Assembly (NCBI GenBank): GCA_965202905.1
Contig: OZ241868.1
Coordinates: 2,542,001 to 2,606,000, forward strand
Length of the DNA stretch: 64,000 nucleotides
DNA from: CAYFYS01 sp965202905
GTDB taxonomy: Bacteria; Pseudomonadota; Alphaproteobacteria; MPNO01
Direction of reading: 5' to 3'
The position numbers and the translations under genes were made by a program. This document shows, piece after piece, positions 1-5,524 of this stretch. The notes beneath the pieces are model-generated. The model was given only the letters and a program-made list of their open reading frames with translations, searched no databases and was not told the DNA's origin. Positions within the stretch are counted from its first letter, which is position 1, and every line of letters starts with the position of its first letter.

Positions 1-69
1 CCGTCGTCGCGACCGGGCTCTGCCGGGCCGGCGACGCCTGCGCGCCGATCGAAATCGGCGCCCGGTGAA
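1..69 (+). other. 3' end of an unidentified open frame cut by the window edge
   Basis: A frame open from base 3 ends at a TGA at 67-69 (last residues EIGAR). The TGA lies in the sequence (cccggtgaagttctcg) that also precedes the promoter of the precursor cassette near 9.46 kb, so the stop may come from the repeat rather than from a native gene end. I do not recognise the product; it may not be coding. Confidence 0.2.
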
Positions 70-76
70 GTTCTCG

Positions 77-105
77 TTGACAGGCGCGCCGCCGGTAAAG
101 ATGTT
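77..105 (+). promoter_or_regulatory. Sigma70-type promoter of cassette A with palindromic spacer
   Basis: TTGACA at 77-82, a 17-bp spacer and GATGTT at 100-105. The spacer starts with GGCGcGCCGCC. The same architecture occurs at 3218-3246 (+) and 9418-9446 (-), where it lies upstream of the two candidate RiPP precursor genes. The consensus -35 and identical spacing are seen directly; promoter and operator function are inferred. Confidence 0.5.
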
Positions 106-107
106 TG

Positions 108-151
108 AAGGGTGCCAAACTCGGGCCGCTCGCAGGCGGTCTTGGCCCGAG
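108..151 (+). promoter_or_regulatory. Hairpin-forming leader just after promoter A
   Basis: Inverted repeats CTCGGGCC (120-127) and GGCCCGAG (144-151) can pair. An alternative outer pairing GCCAA/TTGGC and an inner CCGC/GCGG enclose the conserved loop sequence GCTCGCAGGCG. The corresponding place in cassette B (about 3251-3286) keeps the loop but changes both stem arms in a compensatory way, which suggests a structured 5' leader RNA. Two sequences are too few for proof. Confidence 0.35.
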
Positions 152-410
152 TGCTCGGTGTAGCGGGATCGAAGATCCGGGCGATCCCGGTCGATATCGG
201 CGGCGGGTTTGGCGTCGAGACGCCGCTCTGCGCCGAGGAGGTCGTGACGGCCTCGGCGGCGCGGCTGGCCGGTGGAATGGACGCAAGACCGGATCGAGCG
301 CCGTTCATCCCAGGGCGATTCTGGCCCAGGGCGATTCTGGCCCAAGGCGATTCTGGCCCGGCTCCCGGTCGGCCACGCGATCGACGTTCACTGCACGAAG
401 CGTTGCCGGC
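121..410 (+). pseudogene. Fragment of a molybdenum hydroxylase large subunit (CoxL/XdhA family)
   Basis: The translation gives LARVLGVAGSKIRAIPVDIG followed by GGFGVETPLCAEEVV, which is the conserved GGGFG region of CO dehydrogenase/xanthine dehydrogenase large subunits. After a frameshift near 265-272 the next frame reads EWTQDRIERRSSQ, the motif that normally follows. Three tandem 16-bp units then interrupt the reading before a further family-like piece (GHAIDV, about 370-385). Only the middle of the roughly 780-residue family is present, with no start or stop, so this is a relic. Other pieces of this family occur on the minus strand at 8.5-9.0 and 44.8-47.1 kb. Confidence 0.6.
311..359 (+). 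repeat. 16-bp tandem repeat, 3 units
   Basis: Unit agggcgattctggccc, with the third unit differing at one base. It interrupts the CoxL-like relic exactly between the RIERRSSQ and GHAIDV motifs, so it arose by local duplication inside a dead gene. Confidence 0.9.
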
Positions 411-444
411 TCTATCCAGGGGCAGCCGCGGGGGCCGGGTGGGT

Positions 445-552
445 TCCTGGCGGCGGGTCGCTGGGTTCGATGAGACGGAAGTCGGCACCGAGGCCAGGGC
501 GGCTGAGAATGCTGATTACTTCGACGCCACCGCATCGTTGACCCGACCCTCA
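445..552 (+). pseudogene. Decayed lasso-like precursor 3' half (cassette A)
   Basis: The frame reads W (448-450), ...VGTE, then a core-like stretch beginning ARAAENADYFD and ending ATAS. Thr is at -2 relative to Ala1 and an acidic residue (Asp) sits at position 8, which would allow an eight-residue macrolactam ring. The 3' end aligns base by base with cassette B (GAxTACxxC...ATCGTxGACCCG). Where B has its stop codon TAG, this copy has TTG (538-540), so the stop is lost. The leader motif is poorly kept and no start is visible. I infer a dead precursor; the alignment with B is the main support. Confidence 0.35.
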
Positions 553-586
553 GGCATCATGACGCACGGCCGCCGTCACTCTGCGG
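553..586 (+). repeat. Cassette 3' flank repeat, copy A
   Basis: The sequence catcatgacgcacggccgcc and its surroundings recur downstream of both candidate precursors (3515-3546 +, 9153-9187 -). The precursor stop codon lies immediately or about 12 nt upstream in the other two copies. It marks the right boundary of the duplicated cassette. Confidence 0.7.
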
Positions 587-640
587 CGAGGGCGGTTTTC
601 GTGGCGTCCCGCGCGTCGCTCGATCGACGATAACAGCCCG

Positions 641-952
641 TCACACCCTGTCGTCCCGTTTTCGCGGCCGGATGACGCGCTGGAGAATGGCGCCGAGCGC
701 CGCGCCGGTGAGGACCGACAGCGCAAGGGCGACCCAGCGCAGACCGGCGGACATCTCGCCGAACGGGACGCCGGTGAGAACGGACAGCGCCACGAACGGC
801 GCCATGAAGGCCGTGCCGAGACCGGGCGACGCCTGAAGACCCAGAAACAGCCCGACAAAGGGCGCGAACAGGCCGAAAACGGCCCCCGCGATCAGTCCCG
901 TCCGCAGGGATCGAAGACCGGTCGGCACGACGAGGCGGCGGGGCCGTTTCAT
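641..952 (-). CDS. Small hydrophobic membrane protein (103 aa)
   Basis: Not recognised. The product starts MKRPRRLVVP and ends with the basic tail RPRKRDDRV. Three hydrophobic stretches (about residues 17-40, 45-62 and 71-91) are separated by short Gly/Pro/Ser turns, and positive residues lie at both ends, so it should be an inner-membrane protein. The start is supported by GGGGAG just upstream of the ATG; an upstream extension of the frame is low-complexity and unlikely to be coding. It stands alone, transcribed towards the cassette A relic. The sequence looks intact, but no function can be assigned. Confidence 0.5.
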   Translation of the reverse strand: MKRPRRLVVPTGLRSLRTGLIAGAVFGLFAPFVGLFLGLQASPGLGTAFMAPFVALSVLTGVPFGEMSAGLRWVALALSVLTGAALGAILQRVIRPRKRDDRV

Positions 953-1333
953 TGGCTCCCCGCCTGCCCTTTCGGTACGCGCCACCCCACACCGTCTTTG
1001 CCCGTGACCCGTTGTTTCTCGACGTCCCTCCAAGGGGGTCCCGATGCGACGACCGGCGAAAGATCTTGCCGACCGATCGCGCATCGCGGCCGTCCTCGAC
1101 GCCCGCCTGCATCGTGGCCCGTGGGCGCGCCTTGTCGTGACCGGGCGGGGCGTGATCGGATGTGGCGTGATCGGATGGGCGTGATCGGGCGGGGCGTCGA
1201 GGCGAGCGAGCGCCCGGCGGCGGGGCGTTCCGCATCGCCGGCGCAAGCGCTGCATCCGCCAGCCCGGTCGCCGCTGGCGACGGCGCGGGTTGGACGGCCC
1301 CGACCTCGCCCGGCGCGGGAACCCGGCTGGCGG
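953..1333. other. Gene-free stretch with short repeats
   Basis: No gene with a credible start and family resemblance was found. A short imperfect tandem repeat of gtgatcggatgtggc type lies at about 1142-1190. From about 1285 the left end of the tandem paralog array begins (ggttggacggccccgacc). Confidence 0.6.
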
Positions 1334-1639
1334 TCATCGGCTGGTCCCCGTCGGCGCCGTGCGCGCGATCAATGCTTCGAGCGCCCGCATCGCTTCGGCG
1401 TGGTTGGCGGCGTGCGCCTGCATGGCTTCTACATGACGCTGGTCATCGGTGGCGCGCCCGGCGGCGATCCCGGCGTCGCGCGCGCTGGCGCTTTGCTGCA
1501 TCAGGTGTAAGCCCCAGGCAATGAGGGCGCATTGCGCGATCCCGATGGCGACGACGCCGACAGCGGCCCATGCGGCAATCTGTTGCCAGCCCAGCGAGGC
1601 GGCGTGAAAGGCCAGCGTGGCGGTTTCGAACCCGGTCAT
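1334..1639 (-). CDS. Tandem paralog 1: single-TM protein with helical tail (101 aa)
   Basis: Not recognised. The protein starts MTGFETATLAFH and has one long hydrophobic segment (about residues 19-46). It continues as an Ala/Glu/His-rich region (SARDAGIAAGRATDDQRHVEA) that looks like a continuous amphipathic or coiled-coil helix, ending ARTAPTGTSR. The start is chosen because GAGGGGG lies at good spacing before this ATG; the longer frame upstream is the repeat. Two near-identical genes follow at 1882-2187 and 2454-2759. The good Shine-Dalgarno and preserved frames across copies argue for selection, but the role is unknown. Confidence 0.55.
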   Translation of the reverse strand: MTGFETATLAFHAASLGWQQIAAWAAVGVVAIGIAQCALIAWGLHLMQQSASARDAGIAAGRATDDQRHVEAMQAHAANHAEAMRALEALIARTAPTGTSR

Positions 1640-1881
1640 GGCGGACCCCCTCGTTCCGATGATGCTCGTTGGCGACGGACGGCGCAATTCGACATCGACC
1701 GACGGGCCGCCGGTCAGTACGATCGGCGCGCGCCGCGGCGTCGACCGAGGCGCTGGTCGTGGAGGCGCGGCCAGCTATTGCGCGCGCCCATGCGGCGCCG
1801 GCTGGAGACCCGTATTCGCGCCGGCGACCCGCGCGGGTTGGACGGCCCCGACCTCGCCCGGCGCGGGAACCCGGCTGGCGG

Positions 1882-2187
1882 TCATCGGCTGGTCCCCGTC
1901 GGCGCCGTGCGCGCGATCAACACTTCGAGCGCCCGCATCGCTTCGGCGTGGCTGTCTGCGTGCGCCTGCATCGCTTCTGCGTGGCGCTGGTCATCGGTGA
2001 CGCGCCCGGCGGCGATCCCGGCGTCGCGCGCGCTGGCGTTCTGCTGCATCAGCCGCAAGCCCCAGGCGATCAGGAGGCATTGCGCGATCCCGATGGCGAC
2101 GCCGCCGACGGTGGCCCATGCGGAGACTTCCTGCCAGCCCAGCGAGGCGGCGTGAAAGGCCAGCGTGGCGGTTTCGAACCCGGTCAT
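1882..2187 (-). CDS. Tandem paralog 2: single-TM protein with helical tail (101 aa)
   Basis: Same length and architecture as its neighbours. It differs from copy 1 at scattered positions, for example GWQEVSAWATVGGVAIG in the membrane segment, LLIAWGLRLMQQN, RVTDDQRHAEA and EVLIART. The differences are substitutions with no indels, so all three copies keep an open frame of exactly 306 bp. The upstream Shine-Dalgarno is present but one base shorter (GAGGGGT). No catalytic motif is visible. Its place in a tandem array beside RiPP-like cassettes is the only contextual hint. Confidence 0.55.
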   Translation of the reverse strand: MTGFETATLAFHAASLGWQEVSAWATVGGVAIGIAQCLLIAWGLRLMQQNASARDAGIAAGRVTDDQRHAEAMQAHADSHAEAMRALEVLIARTAPTGTSR

Positions 2188-2453
2188 GGCGGACCCCTCT
2201 GTTCCGATGATGCTCGTTGGCGACGGACGGCGCAATTCGACATCGACCGACGGGCCGCCGGTCAGTACGACCGGCGCGTGTCGAAGGCGGCGGTTGAGGG
2301 CGTTCCTTCGCGCGCCGCGGCGTCGACCGAGGCGCTGGTCGTGGAGGCGCGGCCAGCGCCCATGCGGCGCCGGCTGGAGACCCGTATTCGCGCCGGCGAC
2401 CCGCGCGGGTTGGACGGCCCCGACCTCGCCCGGCGCGGGAACCCGGCTGGCGG

Positions 2454-2759
2454 TCATTGGTTCGTCCCCGTCGGCGCCGTGCGCGCGATCAACGCTTCGA
2501 GCGCCTGCATCGCTTCGGCGTGGCTGGCGGCGTGCGCCTGCATGGCTTCGGCGTGGCGCTGGTCATCGGTGGCGCGCCCGGCGGCGATCCCGGCGTCGCG
2601 CGCGCTGGCGCTTTGCTGCATCAGGTGTAAGCCCCAGGCAATCAGGGCGCATTGCGCGATCCCGATGGCGACGCCGCCGACGGTCGCCCATGCGGAGACT
2701 TCCTGCCAGCCCAGCGAGGCGGCGTGAAAGGCCAGCGTGGCGGTTTCAAACCCGGTCAT
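2454..2759 (-). CDS. Tandem paralog 3: single-TM protein with helical tail (101 aa)
   Basis: Third copy, a mosaic of the other two: the N-terminal half matches copy 2 (GWQEVSAWATVGGVAIG) and the middle matches copy 1 (CALIAWGLHLMQQSAS). It ends ARTAPTGTNQ rather than GTSR. The pattern fits recombination or gene conversion between copies. The ATG again follows GAGGGGG. Membrane topology would be a short N-terminus, one TM helix and a roughly 50-residue helical tail rich in Ala, His and Glu. Function unknown. Confidence 0.55.
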   Translation of the reverse strand: MTGFETATLAFHAASLGWQEVSAWATVGGVAIGIAQCALIAWGLHLMQQSASARDAGIAAGRATDDQRHAEAMQAHAASHAEAMQALEALIARTAPTGTNQ

Positions 2760-2815
2760 GGCGGACCCCCTCGTTCCGATGATGCTCGTTGGCGACAAAC
2801 GGCGCAATTCATGTT

Positions 2816-3217
2816 GTCCGGCGGCAGTGTCTCAGTTTGAAAATCTGCGGCCCCGGCTCGTTGAACCGGGGCCGCGAACCGGAGATCGATCGGAAGCGGT
2901 AGACCAGGCCCGGGCGCGGCGCCGCGGGAGCCTTCGGGCGGCCGTTCACCCCGGGCCCGGCGACCCGCGTAGCCCGCCTTCCGACGCTCTGCTTCACGCA
3001 CGACGACTTCGTGCGCCTCCACGAGACGCTGAGAGGCGCCCCGGCGATGGCGGCGGGCGTATCGGACACGCTGCGGGACACACGCTGCGGGACGGGGAAT
3101 GGATCGCCGGGGAATGGATCGCCGGGGAATGGATCGCCGGGGAATGGATCGTCAACTCGATCGACGCGCAGGCGACGAAGCTATTCGATTCAAACCGAGA
3201 CACTACGCCATTTCTTG
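2816..3217. other. Gene-free stretch upstream of cassette B
   Basis: Contains a 15-bp tandem repeat at 3094-3153 and otherwise no convincing coding signal; open frames here are short and GC-driven. It separates the tandem paralog array from the cassette B promoter. Confidence 0.6.
3094..3153 (+). repeat. 15-bp tandem repeat, 4 units
   Basis: Unit ggggaatggatcgcc repeated four times, the last unit ending gtc. The unit length is a multiple of three, but no gene can be assigned to it. Confidence 0.9.
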
Positions 3218-3246
3218 TTGACAGGCGGGCCGCCGGTAAAGATGAT
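3218..3246 (+). promoter_or_regulatory. Sigma70-type promoter of cassette B with GGCGGgCCGCC palindrome
   Basis: TTGACA (3218-3223), a 17-bp spacer and GATGAT (3241-3246). The spacer opens with GGCGGGCCGCC, a perfect 5-bp inverted repeat around one central base and a plausible operator. It lies about 75 nt upstream of the precursor start at 3327. The conservation with 77-105 and 9418-9446 is seen directly; regulation is inferred. Confidence 0.6.
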
Positions 3247-3248
3247 TG

Positions 3249-3290
3249 GAGGGTGCCGAACATGGCCTGCTCGCAGGCGTTCGGTGGCTT
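3249..3290 (+). promoter_or_regulatory. Hairpin-forming 5' leader of cassette B
   Basis: GCCGAAC pairs with GTTCGGT (last pair G-U), and inside it GCCTG pairs with CAGGC around a CTCG loop. The equivalent arms in cassette A differ but still pair, while GCTCGCAGGCG is unchanged. It may be an attenuator or RNA stability element in the precursor mRNA. The cassette at 9.4 kb lacks it. Confidence 0.35.
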
Positions 3291-3326
3291 GATTGGATCC
3301 AACTCTTGATCTCTGGGAGAGAAAAC

Positions 3327-3502
3327 ATGACCAACCATCGAGACGCCCTTGTACCCCCCCCCCCCCCCCGCAGGATGAGGCGCGGAAACGCTGGACCCGG
3401 CCAACGATCTTCGCACTGGGCGATGTCGAGGTGACGGAAGGCGCCACTTCTCCGAATGTCAAGGAGGATAACACCGAATACCCCTCGTCATCATCATCGT
3501 AG
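3327..3502 (+). CDS. Candidate lasso-peptide-like precursor B, out of frame at a 16-C tract
   Basis: The ATG follows GGGAGAGAAAAC. The leader begins MTNHRDALV, then a proline run encoded by poly-C, then QDEA. A recognition-like motif follows (W-T-R-P-x-I-x-x-L-G-x-V-x-x-T), with Thr at -2 and Glu at -1 of the core. The core starts GATSPNVKE (Gly1 at 3440, Glu9 at 3464), continues DNTEYP and ends in five serines before TAG. Gly1 plus an acid at position 9 and Thr at -2 are lasso-peptide hallmarks. With 16 Cs (3354-3369) the ATG frame runs into another frame; 14 or 17 Cs would restore a peptide of about 57-58 residues. Either phase variation or a homopolymer error could explain this. No maturation enzymes are nearby. 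Confidence 0.5.
3354..3369 (+). repeat. Homopolymer of 16 C in a precursor leader
   Basis: The tract encodes the proline run of precursor B. The homologous tract in precursor C has 11 C and is in frame. A length change of one unit switches the core peptide on or off, as in contingency loci. Confidence 0.85.
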
Positions 3503-3514
3503 ACCCGTCTCTCG

Positions 3515-3546
3515 GACATCGTGACGCACGGCCGCCCTCGATCTAC
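3515..3546 (+). repeat. Cassette 3' flank repeat, copy B
   Basis: gacatcgtgacgcacggccg and following bases match the flanks at 553-586 and 9153-9187 (inverted). It starts 12 nt after the precursor B stop. Confidence 0.7.
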
Positions 3547-3567
3547 GGGTAGCGCGGCGGCGGGCCG

Positions 3568-3775
3568 GTGAAGCGAAATCCGGAAACGGAAGGTCCGGTC
3601 CCCGTACCGGTGGATGCTGCGATGGACGCCGCGGCGCTCCGCGACCGGGCGGCGCGGCTTCCCGATCGGCTGTGGGGCATCGAGGACGGCTTCGAGAGCA
3701 ACCGCTATTCCTGCTTCCATCATACCCGGCACATCATCTTCCGGTTCATCCCGGGCAATTTCGATCCGCGGCGTT
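3568..3775 (+). pseudogene. Truncated N-terminal gene fragment (dioxygenase-like?)
   Basis: From about 3622 the frame reads MDAAALRDRAARLPDRLWG, then FESNRYSCFHHTRHI and FRFIPGN-DPR. This looks like the N-terminal part of a real protein, with paired histidines followed by TRHIIFRF, loosely reminiscent of aspartyl hydroxylase-like or other 2-oxoglutarate dioxygenase proteins. It breaks at about 3775, where a dispersed repeat begins (tttgcggttgcggttcc), and the rest is GC-rich repeat. The family call is weak; the truncation is clear. Confidence 0.35.
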
Positions 3776-3777
3776 TC

Positions 3778-3830
3778 TTTTGCGGTTGCGGTTCCAGGGA
3801 TTGCGCGGGCGCGCGGGTGCGCGGCGCGCA
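3778..3830 (+). repeat. Dispersed repeat shared with 9011-9052
   Basis: tgcggttgcggttcc-gggattgcgcggg and the following GC-rich bases recur inverted at about 9011-9052. A second shared segment follows (about 3840-3925), resembling the paralog-array spacer near 2280-2360. Confidence 0.7.
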
Positions 3831-3966
3831 TGGTCGGAGGGCGAACGCGGCGGCTGAGCGCGTTCTTTCGTGCGCCGGCGTCGACCCCGGCTTCGCCCGA
3901 GGCGCCGGTCGTGGAGGCCTTGCCGCCGTTCCCGGCGGCGCGGCTGGGGCGGGCTGAATCCAGCCC

Positions 3967-5394
3967 GTGGCGGGCGTGAGCGCGGAGTCCCGGGATCTCA
4001 TCGAACGGCTGAGAGGCCTGCTCGGCGCCGCCGCCGTTCTGACCGAACCGGCCGACACGGAACCCTTCCTGATCGACGAGCGCGGCCGGTATCGCGGACG
4101 GGCGGCGGCGGTGGTGCGTCCCGCCGACGCCGAAGCGGTCGCCGCCACCGTAAGGCTGTGCGCCGGGCGCCTCGTCCCGATCGTCCCCCAGGGCGGCAAC
4201 ACCGGGCTGTGCGGGGCCGCGACGCCGGACGAGAGCGGGCGCGCGATCGTCCTCAGCCTTGCCCGGCTCGACCGGGTTCGCGCGGTCGATCCGGCGAACT
4301 ACACCGTCACCGTCGAAGCGGGGGTGATCCTGGCCGACGTGCAGAAGGCCGCGGCCGCGGCCGACCGGCTGTTTCCGCTCAGCCTCGGCGGCGAGGGGAC
4401 GGCCCGGATCGGCGGGACTCTGTCGACCAACGCCGGCGGCGCCGGGGTTCTGCGCTACGGCAACGCGCGGGATCTGGTGCTGGGGCTCGAAGTGGTGCTG
4501 CCCGACGGCCGGATATGGGACGGGCTGTCGACGCTGCGCAAGGACAACACCGGCTATGACCTCAAGCATCTGTTCGTCGGCGCGGAAGGCACGCTCGGCG
4601 TCATCACCGCGGCGGTCCTGAAGCTGTTCCCGCGGCCGCACGCGCTGGAGACGGCTCTGCTCGCGGTCGAAAACCCCGCGGCGGCCGTCGCGCTGCTCGC
4701 CCGCGCGCGCGCCGCGACGGGCGACCGGACGACGACCTTCGAGCTGATGCTGCGGACGCCGCTCGAGCTGGTCTTCGCCCACATTCCCGGTGCCCGCGAT
4801 CCGTTCGAGACGCCCCATCCCTGCTACGCGCTGCTCGAGCTCGCCGCCGGCGCGGCCGATGACGACATCCGCACGCTGACCGAATCCTTCCTCGCCGAGG
4901 CAATGGAGGATGGGCTGGTGCGCGATGCGGTCATCGCCGGGAGCGGTGCCCAGGCGGCCGATTTCCGGAAGCTGCGCGAAACCATCCCCGAGGCGCAGAA
5001 ACACGCCGGCGCCTCGATCAAGCACGATGTCTCGGTGCCGGTCTCCCGGGTCGCGGACTTCATGGACGAGGCCTCGCGGCGGGTGTCCGAGCGCGTACCG
5101 GGCCTCAGGGTCTGCGCCTTCGGCCATGTCGGGGACGGCAACATCCATTTCAACCTCAGCCAGCCCGAGGGCGCGGACGGCGCGGCGTTCATGGCCCGGG
5201 AGGACGAGCTCAACGGCATCGTCCACGACATCGTCGTCGCCATGCGCGGCAGCATCAGCGCCGAGCACGGCATCGGCCAGCTCAAGCGCGCCGCCCTCGT
5301 CCACTACAAGCCCGCGGTCGAACTCGACCTGATGCGCCGCATCAAGGCGAGTCTCGATCCCGACGGCCTGATGAACCCCGGAAAGGTGCTCTGA
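3967..5394 (+). CDS. FAD-binding 2-hydroxyacid oxidase/dehydrogenase (GlcD/D2HGDH type)
   Basis: 475 residues, normal length for the VAO/PCMH family that oxidises D-lactate, glycolate or D-2-hydroxyglutarate. The N-terminal FAD domain shows the pyrophosphate loop PQGGNTGLCG (74-83), GGTLSTNAGG (149-158), KDNTGYDL (192-199) and GAEGTLGVIT (205-214). The C-terminal cap has GHVGDGNIHFN (386-396) and EHGIG (433-437), which in the family carry metal and substrate ligands. It starts at GTG; a second GTG three codons on is an alternative. It is followed by an acyl-CoA dehydrogenase after about 130 bp and may form a small oxidative unit with it. The substrate cannot be set from sequence. Confidence 0.88.
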   Translation: MAGVSAESRDLIERLRGLLGAAAVLTEPADTEPFLIDERGRYRGRAAAVVRPADAEAVAATVRLCAGRLVPIVPQGGNTGLCGAATPDESGRAIVLSLARLDRVRAVDPANYTVTVEAGVILADVQKAAAAADRLFPLSLGGEGTARIGGTLSTNAGGAGVLRYGNARDLVLGLEVVLPDGRIWDGLSTLRKDNTGYDLKHLFVGAEGTLGVITAAVLKLFPRPHALETALLAVENPAAAVALLARARAATGDRTTTFELMLRTPLELVFAHIPGARDPFETPHPCYALLELAAGAADDDIRTLTESFLAEAMEDGLVRDAVIAGSGAQAADFRKLRETIPEAQKHAGASIKHDVSVPVSRVADFMDEASRRVSERVPGLRVCAFGHVGDGNIHFNLSQPEGADGAAFMAREDELNGIVHDIVVAMRGSISAEHGIGQLKRAALVHYKPAVELDLMRRIKASLDPDGLMNPGKVL

Positions 5395-5524
5395 ACCGGC
5401 GTCGGCGCCGCCCTGGCAGCGCCTTGGCGCGCCGGCAGACGCGGTTCGGCCGCCCCGCCGGCCCGGCCCGCCGCGTCTGCCGAAGCGCGTCCGCCGAACC
5501 GCGTCTGCCGAAAGGATCCCGACG

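Larger units (their letters stand above)
1285..2815. repeat. Tandem array of ~550-570 bp units, each carrying one small gene
   Basis: Three successive units carry the genes ending at 1334, 1882 and 2454, giving periods of 548 and 572 bp. The extra length in the second interval includes sequence around 2277-2313. Each unit repeats ggttggacggccccgacctc, the small gene and an upstream segment with ccgacgggccgccggtcag. That segment resembles the promoter region of the precursor cassettes read in the opposite direction. Confidence 0.8.
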
